Shown one piece after another: positions 24,591 to 34,133 of a stretch of DNA of 64,000 bases. This DNA comes from Tetrapyrgos nigripes (Eukaryota > Basidiomycota > Agaricomycetes > Agaricales > Campanellaceae). Location of the stretch: NCBI GenBank assembly GCA_013368315.1, contig JAACJM010000092.1, forward strand, positions 62,001 through 126,000, written 5' to 3'. The notes beneath the pieces are model-generated. The model was given only the letters and a program-made list of their open reading frames with translations, ran no database searches and was not told the origin of the DNA. Both the position numbers and the translations under genes were made by a program. Position 1 is the first letter of the stretch. Each line of letters opens with the position of its first letter.

Positions 24591-25004
24591 ATGCCATTCA
24601 AAAAGAAAGGCAAGGACAAGGAAGAGAAGGCTTATGAGCTCCCTGGCTCTGTACAAGCCAGTACTAGGCGGCGCAGTGCTCGACATCTTGAGCAACAGGG
24701 TCCAGGCACAGCATCAGACTCCCTGCCAATAGAAACTCCATCAGGCCCACGCAGATCTCAGCGGAACCTGCGCAGACCTTATGAGCCACTGGCAGAAGAT
24801 GATGACAATCAGCCTGGTCCATCTAAAAGGAGAAGAAGCCAGACTCCTGAATCACTGAATGGGAGTGGTTCTGCAATCCCTATTCCCCAATCCCCGGTAC
24901 CACCCTCATCTCTGGGTCCACTTCAATCATCCACACATCCAGAAACTCCCAAATCTAGACCTCGCACGTTCGATTTGGCGTTGGAGACAGCGACCGTTGC
25001 GTAG
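24591..25004 (+). CDS. Basic, proline-rich ORF inside the Pack-MULE-like element
   Basis: A 137-residue frame starts at ATG 24591. It opens with a lysine cluster (KKKGKDKEEKAY), followed by arginine-rich segments (TRRRSARHLEQQ, RRSQRNLRRPYEP, KRRRSQTPES) and a proline-rich stretch. This looks like the N-terminal, nuclear-localising part of a larger protein. The 3' end (24923-25004) overlaps the RecQ fragment on the other strand, so the C-terminus is probably chimeric read-through created when two captured pieces were joined. No family is assigned. Confidence 0.5.
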   Translation: MPFKKKGKDKEEKAYELPGSVQASTRRRSARHLEQQGPGTASDSLPIETPSGPRRSQRNLRRPYEPLAEDDDNQPGPSKRRRSQTPESLNGSGSAIPIPQSPVPPSSLGPLQSSTHPETPKSRPRTFDLALETATVA

Positions 25005-25700
25005 TTGTCGCCCAAATCAAGCGTCTCCCGTATCAACTCGCGAACGTCTTGAGGCATTGTCGCCGAAGCAATGAGAACGGGGACGTGGCTCGGGCAGCGA
25101 GCAAGAAGCTTCCCGACGGCGTCATAATGCGGACGAAAGTCTCCACCCCACTCCGCAATGCAATGAGCTTCATCTACGACAACGGAAACACACGCCGATT
25201 TGAATTCTTCTGTCTTGAGGAGTTGTTCATAGAAAGAAGACTTCAAAGCAGTCTCCGGTGAAGTGATGATGACTTGGTGCTTGAGGCGGCGCATTGGGGG
25301 CTTGCTAGGGTCTGTGCTATCGTACTGTAGTGTCTTGAGAATGAAAATACACAAAATAGACAAAAGAAACACGCACCTCAAACAAGTCTTCAGCCTGTAT
25401 GCCCTTCGCTTCCAGTTCCTTCACCTGTGCATCCATCAAAGCATTGAGTGGACTAATGACCAGGACAGCCTTCCCAGAGCAGGAGTCGATTTCGGAGTAA
25501 TAGAAGAGCGGATACCAGAACGAGAGTGTCTTCCCGCCGCCTGTAGGTACATCATACACTGTACTAATACCTTGTATGATGTTTTGGCCAGCTCTCTGTT
25601 GATGTGGGCGAAAGGAGGAGACTCCAAAGGTGTCACATAACTTCTTCTCAGCGCGCTCAAGTGCCGTTTCGTCGATAGGGAGGTGGATTGTTCTGTCCAT
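24923..25700 (-). CDS. RecQ-like DEAH helicase, N-terminal half only (captured fragment)
   Basis: Exon 1 is 25377-25700 and exon 2 is 24923-25333, with a 43-nt GT..AG intron (25334-25376). The predicted product is 244 residues. Visible motifs are motif 0 (FRPHQQRAGQNII, about residues 30-42), Walker A PTGGGKT (52-58), DEAH in VVVDEAHCIAEWGG (about 162) and motif III SATMP. RecQ-family enzymes unwind DNA 3' to 5' using two RecA lobes. Here lobe 2 (motifs IV-VI), the zinc/winged-helix region and HRDC are absent, so helicase activity is not expected although ATP binding might be. The reading frame is clean. Its 3' end is fused to unrelated sequence, consistent with capture of genomic DNA (the intron is retained) by the surrounding TIR element. 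Confidence 0.8.
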
Positions 25701-26010
25701 GGTGGATGAAGTTGCGGATGTGATCGAGCAAGTAGCGCGAGAACGGAGGCAAATTTTGGGAAACGGAAAACATGGAGCATCTCGTATTAGCTGGTAGAGT
25801 ACTTCTACACGGTTGTAGGTAGCGTAACACGAAAAGTGGGAGGGTGTCGGCGCGGGGTCATAGAGAAATTTGACTAAGTCAAAACAAGCACGTGACAAAA
25901 GCTCGACCTCACAAAAGTGCCGGATTTTGTTCCAGTCGCTTCGCCAAGCGGTTTGATCGACCTTTCATCAAACTTTTGCAGAAGTGACTGGCTCGAGTCT
26001 AGATCAGCAC

Positions 26011-26216
26011 TTTCCGGCTGAAGTTCTTTTTTCAAATTTCGTACTAGAGACACTATCGTGTCCATGGGCCAACCATGGCCAGCTAATACTATCTCTTCAT
26101 GCCAAATCACGTGATAAAGACAGATGTTTGACTTTCGCGACGAGCCTTAATTGCAAGTCATGTGCACTTGACTCTTTTGCTGCTTCTTTGCCAGTAACCA
26201 CATAATTGGTCTCGCA
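26011..26216 (+). promoter_or_regulatory. Upstream region of the intact NLR gene
   Basis: About 200 bp lie between the right target duplication of the Pack-MULE-like element and the NLR start codon. No clear TATA box is visible. The transposon therefore sits close enough to form part of the gene's promoter or to have displaced it. This is inferred from spacing only. Confidence 0.35.
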
Positions 26217-29200
26217 ATGGACATAAGTAGACTGCTGAATCCAAGCGAACCGAAAAATGGGTGTGTAAACCTATTGCCTTTGCTGAGGGCACCAAAATTA
26301 TTTGTTCATTATGATTATATATTATAGACCACCTGGAGAAGGATATCCCCTGACAGGAAATAGGGACATCAGGTTTGTAAATTGTTCATTGTTTTTATGG
26401 AAAGAAATGATTCAGAAAATCCCCAATTTCAAGTTTTTTCCAAAATGCTTCATACAGCAATTTCCAAGGCAATACTTTTACTGCTGTGGGCCGTGATCAG
26501 AATCACTATGGGCCACTGATTGTTCACAATATCAACTATGGGCAACAAATTTCTCAAGATATCAGGCAAAATGATCTCATTCACAATATCCCAAGAGCCA
26601 AAAATGCCCTTTATGATGCTAATGATGGCAAAGGACAAACCAGAAAGGTTTGCACTGAAGGAACCAGAACAGAAATCATCACTGAGATTGTACACTGGGC
26701 AATTGGAAATTCAAGGATCAAAACCCTAGGTTATTGGATTTGTGGAATGGCAGGGACAGGCAAAAGTACCATTGCAATGTCTGTCTGTATTGAGCTGGAA
26801 GAGAAGAATTTGCTTGGGGCCACATTCTTCTGCACTCGACAAATTCCAGAATGCAGAGATCACAGTCTGATTATTCCCACTATTGCATACCAGCTGGCAC
26901 ATCATTTACCAGCATTTGCAGAAGCACTTGTAGAGATTCTCAGAAAGGAACCTGAGGTGTTTTCCAAGCCACCATTGATCCAGCTCAAGCTTCTACTCAT
27001 GAAACCATGGAATACAATATTCAATGCAAATATGCAAAATACAGTTGTAGTCATTGATGCATTGGATGAATGTGAAGACATCTCATTAGTCCTCAGTGCT
27101 TTGATACCTGCTATTAATAAGCAGAGCATGCCTGGATTAAAGTTTTTCTTCACTAGTAGGCCCCAAGGTCACATTCAGAGGCATCTTAAAATCAATAGAC
27201 CTTTACCTCTAGGATCCCAAGTTGAAGGAATGTTTTTGCATGATGTGGAGGAAGAAATAGTGAAGGCTGATATTGCCAAATTTATCAAAGAAGAGTTTGA
27301 AGAATTGACAATCCCAGAGAAAGACATGTACATCAATGAACTTGCAGAAAAATCTGGCAAATTATTCATCTATGCTGCAACCATGGTCAGATATATCAAG
27401 AACTATCCAGAATATGTTGAAGATAGGCTGAGTGAAATACTCAAGCCTACTAGTGCACCAGAAGAGAACCAGACTTGGGATCTGGATTATTTGTATAGTA
27501 CAGTTATTGAAGCAGCAATCCCTAGAAATCCCAGAGTGCTATCCTCAAAAGAGTTTGAAGAGTGTTTGAAAATCCTTCATACTATGATTATAGTAGGTAG
27601 GCCTGTGTCATGTTCTGTCATCTCTGGCCTCCTTGGGCTCAAGATAAGGAATGTGGAAGGAACTGTCATCCAGCTTCAATCAGTACTGTACATTGGTCAC
27701 ACTGATAAACTGGTTTATACTTTCCATGCATCATTCATAGACTACATCCTGGCACTGAACCGTGCAGGATCTAATTATGTTTGCATGGAAGCAGATCATC
27801 ATACTCTATTAAGCAGAAGGTGCTTTGATACATTGACCCAGCTCAAATTCAACATGTGTGAACTGCCTTCTTCTTTTTTGGCTGATAAAGAGGTTCCTGG
27901 AATAGGGGAAAAATTACAGAAGATTGATGATACCTTGAGATATGCTTGTAATTACTGGGGATATCATTTAGTTCAATCAAACATAGATGCTGAACTTGAT
28001 AGCCAAGTGACAACATTTCTCAAAAAGAAGATGATGTTTTGGATTGAAGCCATGAACCTGATTGGAGATTTGGCGAATTGCAGTGAGATTATATTGTCTT
28101 TGGAAAAGGTATGATAATGTTTGCTAGTATTTACCTGGGACACTGATCTCAGTTTAACCTCTATCTAGGTTGCAATTGACTTAGAAAACATGACAACAGT
28201 GATCTGGGACATACAAAACTTTCTGACCTATATTGGAAGTAGTGATATAAAGGAAATGACTCCACATCTATATCTGAGTCTTCTTCCATTTTGGCCATAT
28301 AACTTCATGGGAAAGCTGGAATTGAAAAATATAATAAGATTTGAAAAGAGTGTTAGACAACAATGTGTTGGATATTGGAAGATGAATTCTGGTATTAATT
28401 GTATAGATTTTTCACCAGATGGAAAAATGTTAGCTTTAGGGCTGTCTGATGGGATGATAGGCATAATGAACTTATTAACAGGAAAATATATTCAAGAACT
28501 TCAGGGCCATACATGTGGTGTTAACTCTGTGGTCTTTTCTCATGATGGCACCAAGCTGGTGTCAGGCTCTTTGGATCACACTTTAAGGCTCTGGGATGTG
28601 TCTACAGGCATTCAGATCACAGAACCTTTACAGGGCCATACAGATGGAGTGGTCTCAGTGGCTTTCTCTCCTGATGGCACCAAGCTGGCTTCAGGCTCAC
28701 GGGATCACACTCTAAGGCTCTGGGATGTGGCCACAGCCACTCAAATCACAGAACCCTTACAGGGCCATACAAACTGGGTGTACTCAGTAGCTTTTTCTCC
28801 TGATGGCACCAAGCTGGCTTCAGGCTCTCGGGATCACACTCTCAGGCTCTGGGATGTTGCCACAGGTACTCAGATTATACAAGCCTTACAGGGCCATACA
28901 GGTTTAGTGGCTTCAGTGGCCTTCTCTCCTGATGGCACCAGGCTGGCTTCAGGCTCTGTGGATTACACTCTCAGGCTCTGGGATGTGGCCACAGGTACTC
29001 AGATTAGAGAACCCTTACAGGGGCATACAGGTTCAGTGATGTCAGTGGCCTTCTCTCCTGATGGCACTAAGCTGGCCTCAGGCTCTCAGGATGATACTCT
29101 GAGGCTTTGGGATGTGGCCACAAGGACTCAGATTGCAGAACCATTACAGGGCCATACAAACTGCGTGGACTCAGTGGCCTCTTCTCCTGACGGCACCAAG

Positions 29201-30536
29201 CTGGCATCAGGCTCTCGGGATCACACTCTCAAGCTCTGGGATGTGGCCACAGGTACTCAGATTATACAACTCTTACAGGGTCATACAGATTCAGTGGCCT
29301 CAGTGGCCTTTTCTCCTGATTGCACCGGGCTGGCTTCAGGCTCTTTGGATCACACTATCAGGCTCTGGGATGTGGCCACAGGTACTCAGTTTGTGGAACC
29401 CTTGCAGGGCCATACAAACTCAGTGGTATTAGTGGTCTTTTCTCCTGATGGCACCAAGCTAGCTTCTAACTCTGAGGATAACACTCTAAGGCTCTGGGAT
29501 GTGGCCACTGGTACTCAGCTTATAGCACCCATACAGGGCCATACAGACTCACTGGTCCCAGTGGCCTTGTCTTCTGATGGCACCAAGCTGGCTTCAGGCT
29601 GGAATGATAACACTCTAAGGCTCTTCAATGTGGCCACAGCAACTCAGATTACAGAACCCTTACAGGGCCATACAAACATTGTGACCTCACTGGCCTTTTC
29701 TCCTGATGGCACCAAGCTGGTTTCAGGCTCTTGGGATAAGACTTTAAGGCTCTGGAATGTGACCACAGGTCCTCAGATTTCAGAACCCTTACAAGGCCAT
29801 ACAGAGCCAATCAGCTCAGTGGCCTTTTCTCCAGATGGTACCAAGCTGGCTTCAGGCTCTTGGGATCACACTCTAAGGCTCTGGGATGTGGCCACAGCCA
29901 CTCAGATTGCAGAACCCTTATGGGGCCATACAAACTGGGTGGACTCAGTGGCTTTTTCCCCTGATGGAACCAAGCTGGCTTCAGGCTCTTTCGATCACAC
30001 TCTAAGGCTCTGGGATGTGGCCACAGGTACTCAGATTATACAACCCTTACAGGGTCATACAGCTTCAGTGGCTTCAGTGGCCTTTTCTCCTGATGGCACC
30101 AGGCTGGCCTCAGGCTCCAGGGATAAAACAATCAGGATTTGGAGCATAGATATATGTATTCAGAATCTTCACTATAACAGAAATGACCAAGCAAGTTTTA
30201 ATTTTTTTTTTTCAATTTTGCAGAAACAGGATACTGATCAATATCATAAATACAGCCATTTGCAAATTCCAGAAATGATATCAGTATGCACTCATTTTCT
30301 CAAATCTTTCTAAAGTGTACTAATTTCTGCTTTCAGATACAAGTTGGACACTTGATGATAAAGGCTGGGTGTATTTTCCAGGTCAATCTTCTGGAATTGT
30401 CTGGATTCCTCCTCAATTCCATGAACTTTTATGGAGAGCTGAAAATACATTAATGATTTCAAGACAAGGCTATAACAAAATTTCATTTGATGAGTGTGTG
30501 TATGGGGAAAATTGGGCTCAATGCTATGATGGCTGA
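26217..30536 (+). CDS. NACHT-WD40 NLR-like (STAND) protein, intact copy
   Basis: This is a fungal NLR-type receptor NTPase of the class that includes HET-E/HET-D; by family, a cytosolic ATP/GTP-driven sensor whose WD40 propeller recognises ligand. Exons: 26217-26260, 26328-26372, 26458-28108, 28169 to about 30155, 30337-30536. The first three introns (67, 85, 60 nt) are GT..AG and every join keeps frame, giving about 1,310 aa. The last donor is ambiguous (30156 or 30195). The N-terminus carries AVGRDQNHYG, a motif common in basidiomycete NLRs, but no known effector domain. Walker A GMAGTGKST is near residue 125 and Walker B VVIDALDEC near 227. From about residue 650 there is one degenerate blade and 13 near-identical 43-residue WD40 units, 14 blades in all, then a conserved terminal exon of about 66 residues. 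No stop or frameshift was found. It is the only intact one of three copies. Confidence 0.9.
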
Positions 30537-31200
30537 GGACTTTATTCTGAATCAAGCCGAAATCCAGACAAGTTTCTAAAGCTGCACTTGCACTCTTCCT
30601 TTCTGTGATCTCATCCATAAATCATCTGATAATATTAGAAGTAGGAAATTCATAAACATGATTTTACTTTGATCCTTTTGAGTAAAATATAGTTTTCAAG
30701 TTTCATATGCAGCATGATAACTGAGTATGACCACAGATTCTTGAAGGTAAACAATGTCAGCAAACAGCTTTAGGCCAAAAAGCCATGAATGTCCAGCTAG
30801 CAGACATCAAGAGTACCTGGAGTTCATTCATATTAGCAGAGATGACAGTTATTGAGCAAAGACATGAATGGATTGAAGAGTTGAAGAATGGAAGGAGGTC
30901 TATGTAGATGCAGAGGTCAGATAGGCTATAGGAATGAGAGATTGGACGTTGTGAGTGTTGAGCAGGCATGGTATGAAGAGTACACTATAAGCAGAGTGGC
31001 AACTCCATTCTTACCTGGGGATGAGAATAGCTTGTAGAGAGCTTTGAGTGAGGCTTGTGAGCAATAAGAGTAAGTATTAAACTTGTTATTTGGGGGGCTA
31101 TCTAGTGATACTAGTAACTGTGGCTGTAAGTGTGACCACATATGACTAACTAAAAATACCTATGACTACTGTAACAATCAGAACAATGATGTGTAGCATT
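30537..31200. other. Downstream part of the NLR segmental duplication, then spacer
   Basis: About 30537-30790 matches 4040-4330 downstream of copy 1. The remainder has no gene I can support. Confidence 0.6.
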
Positions 31201-31667
31201 TGTCAAGGTTGCTGATACACTCAAATAAGCCACCCAAGTCACACAAAAGACAAAAACCAGATAGTATATTGATATAGGGATAGAGGAAAGTGAGCTAGCT
31301 GACTAGGCTCAACACTGTGTAGACAGATGTACAGAGTGGGGACAAAGTGAATGAACTAGGGAATTAGTTACAAAGGATCACAAGTATATATGAGAAAGAC
31401 AAAGGGATGAGAAAGAGTTAATGAAAATAGAACAATGGCCATATGATGTATCAAAGACAAGAACAATAGATCAAATATGGATAGATATAGGTACCAAATC
31501 ATGGAAGAATGATTGACAGTTATTATAGGGTTGGCTGAGTATGAATCTGAGTATAAATCAACAAGGAAAAGCAATAGATGAATGATGAAGGAATTCCGTG
31601 TTTAATGACGAAGTAAAGGAAGGAGAAAAGAAAGAAGGAGGGCAAAGAACTGTAGCAGTTTGTGACA
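31201..31667. mobile_element. Solo LTR related to the minus-strand Gypsy LTR
   Basis: The sequence begins TGTCAAGGTTGCTGATACAC and ends GCAGTTTGTGACA. It is homologous along its length to 61566-62014. It is flanked by GCATT (31196-31200) and GCTTT (31668-31672), a likely 5-bp target duplication with one mutation. No internal domain adjoins it. Confidence 0.85.
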
Positions 31668-31914
31668 GCTTTCCTATTGTCTTAACTTATCAATATTAAC
31701 TGATGTGAGTTGACAGCTGCATGTGGATGCACCAGTTCAACAGTGAGTAGGTACAAAGATGGTATATTATTGCTGACTCTTGAGGAGTGCTTTTATACCT
31801 ACATACAAAGTATCTAGCATATTCATCATGTTTCTAGAAGGAGAGGAATATAAAGAAAGGTAGAGAAACTTGTACAAGCTTTGGGTCTGAATTCCGCAGC
31901 CCATGGAAGAGGGT

Positions 31915-32791
31915 CACAGTCGAGGATATATGGGTGTCTGGTTGTGATGATATGCCAACAAGTACAAAACAAAACTGGGGTAGACAGAAAAAAGGATGGT
32001 AATACACTGCTTGAGTAGGTGCAGCTGCCTCTGAAGTGTAAACTGAGCACTAAATGAAGAGGAAAAATGCAACTGGCTCGAGATCAAAGAAGATTTAGTA
32101 CACCTCTGCAAGGACTGCACAATACAACAAGTGGATCATTTGGTATGTAAAAATGAGCACTGAGAAAATGAAGTTAAGTGGCTCAAGAGGTATGATGCCT
32201 CCCACTGAAGATGAACTGTAGACTGCTGCTTTCCACAGGAACAATACTTGTATTGCTGTTGCACTGTATCTGTATGTAGGCAGTTACAAGCAGTTGTTGT
32301 ATGATAAGGTAATTGAAGGGTGCTTTTATAGTCAACCACATGATTAGTTTACTAGGGTCCGTCAAACCTTGGAGTCCATACGCTGTTTGTAGGTAATCAT
32401 TGAGTATTAGTAGGAGTCAGGGTTTGTAATTACATGTTGAATGCATCATCAACTGCAGTCCAGACCCAGATGAGATATCTGTCATCAGAGTAGCAAAACG
32501 AAGTCAGGAACCTGGTAAACAAACTGTTTTGCATAGTGACTGCACCCAAATGAAGGATAGTAAAGTCCAAGTGTGCTTTGACCAGCATGTCACCATCTGT
32601 GTTTATGATAGAACTCTTGAGATTGAACTAAATGAAAGCTTTCATCTTGAAAGATACCCATTTGTGAGTCATTCTAGTGGACAAGCTAGATGATTCATAG
32701 GTTTGATTGTGTATATAGTGAGTTTGCACTACTTTGATTAGAAGTGCACAAAATGATAGGGTGTATAACCAGGCGTTTACCTGCCATATCA
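31915..32791 (-). mobile_element. Inverted, truncated LTR of the large Gypsy family
   Basis: Read on the minus strand from 32791, it begins TGATATGGCAGGTAAAC and follows the LTRs at 34134 and 55875, including a TATAAAAG box (complement at about 32326-32333). Homology fades near 31915. Together with the LTR at 34134, which faces the other way, it brackets 32792-34133. Confidence 0.75.
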
Positions 32792-32799
32792 CTGGATCT

Positions 32800-34121
32800 A
32801 TCAGACTGATTTCCTGACCCATTCATGTCCTCAATCTCATCACCTGATTGTGAAAACTGCTGTTGTTGCTGTTGATACAGCCAACATGATTCTTCAGATA
32901 CTGTTTCAGAGCCTCAGTGACAGGCCAGTAGTTCAGAAAATGGTGTTTTGTGAAGTATGGCATCTCTTTGGCAGTCTAATATAACGAGATAAGTAATTTG
33001 TAGCTCTGAGTAAGCAAACATCATATACCAAAGTGCCAAGATCATAGACCACCTTTCAGTCTTGTTTGCAAAAGCTCTTCTCCAACTTGATACCAGCACA
33101 AGGAGCATTGCTGCACACATAGGCCTAGGTGAAAGTTAAAGAAAGTTAAACGTGTAAGTAGTTTTGCATACACGAATCATGAGTCACATGAATGGCCTCC
33201 AGAGTAAACAGAGAGCAACATACCAAGAACACATTGTACTTGATCATTTCCTGCAAGTTGTAACCTGACTTGCTGTTACCAGCCTCACCATTGGGCTTGA
33301 GGATGACCTCAATGGCAGGTCTAGAGCAGGTCTGAGCTGCTGGAGGTGCTGCTGTACTCGCAGCAGTGGTAGCATGGGCAGCTGTTTGCATGAAGGTGCA
33401 TTGGTCAAATTTGTTCGATTCTCAGCATCAAAGTGTGAAACCTTACCTTGAGCCTCAACATACTTGCATTTCCGGTACTTGGCACTGTGTTCATCGACTT
33501 TGCCTTGGGCTGGACCAGAAGAGATGACTTGATTGGCCTGGGTTGAGGCACATTGCTTGGGGTCTGATTGACATCTAGGTATGTTTACAGTCATTGTTGG
33601 AGGCATTCATACCAATACAGGCCAACACACACCTTTTCAGTCATGTCCTTGGCTGGATTGTTCTCCGATGGTGATTTCTTCTTCGTTTTCTGAGGCTTTG
33701 ACAGGTTAGCTAAGTGAAGGTCAATATATACATTGTCCAGTCTCTGTATGAAACCCATGCTCACTGTTTTTCTGCTGTGCAGGTTTATCCGTGGTTCCTT
33801 TTGGTGCCTTTTGCATTCCTGGAGTCTTATTCTTTGTGTTCTTGGCAGCTTGCATGGGGTCTTCAATAGAAGAAGCAGATGAGTGGGATGTTTGTTCAGG
33901 AGGCATGGTCCTGGGTAGTAGATACTGCATTTGCAAGGAAGGGAAGGAAGAGATATTCCTATCAACTGAGCTCCACTGCTGGGTTTTTGAGGTGCAGATA
34001 AACCATTTTTGGTATGTTCTGTTGTTTTCAACAAACAGTTAAATTTTTCTGAAATCCAGTGACCACATTGACTCAGGTCATGCAACATTTTTGTGGCCAT
34101 TTTATCTTGAACTCCCTTCAC
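32800..34121 (-). CDS. Multi-exon gene of unknown function between diverging LTRs
   Basis: Minus-strand coding pieces follow one another with short intervals that look like introns. In order they are a basic, low-complexity part (KNTKNKTPGMQKAPKGTTD, about 33740-33870), PSENNPAKDMTEK (about 33630-33680), a Cys/Lys part (YRKCKYVEAQGK, about 33445-33480), EVILKPNGEAGNSKSGYNLQ (about 33250-33320), an alanine-rich part, and a C-terminal part with EALKQYLKNHVG (about 32880-32915) followed by a Gln-run (about 32855-32875) and acidic tail. I recall similar multi-copy proteins of unknown role in mushroom genomes but cannot name a domain. Exact joins and intactness are unresolved. Confidence 0.4.
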
Positions 34122-34133
34122 CTGTCATGGTGA

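Larger units (their letters stand above)
24267..26001. mobile_element. Pack-MULE-like element carrying a RecQ gene fragment
   Basis: The element has inverted terminal repeats of about 138 bp (24267-24403 and 25863-26001) beginning TAGACTCGA. It is bounded by a perfect 9-bp direct repeat GATCAGCAC (24258-24266 and 26002-26010). Long TIRs with a 9-bp duplication are the hallmark of Mutator-like elements. There is no transposase; instead the interior holds an intron-containing piece of a RecQ-type helicase gene (minus) and a convergent basic ORF (plus). That is the architecture of gene-capturing Pack-MULEs. Other groups with 8-9 bp duplications (KDZ) are the main alternative. Confidence 0.85.

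Noticed and set aside
25049..25640. Plus-strand open frames over the RecQ fragment
   Set aside because: These are shadows of the minus-strand helicase exons, which carry Walker A, DEAH and motif III.
30195..30223. 28-nt GT..AG interval with T-run as an intron in the NLR gene
   Set aside because: Too short for a fungal intron, and splicing it leads at once to a stop. A longer intron ending at 30336 restores the conserved C-terminal frame.
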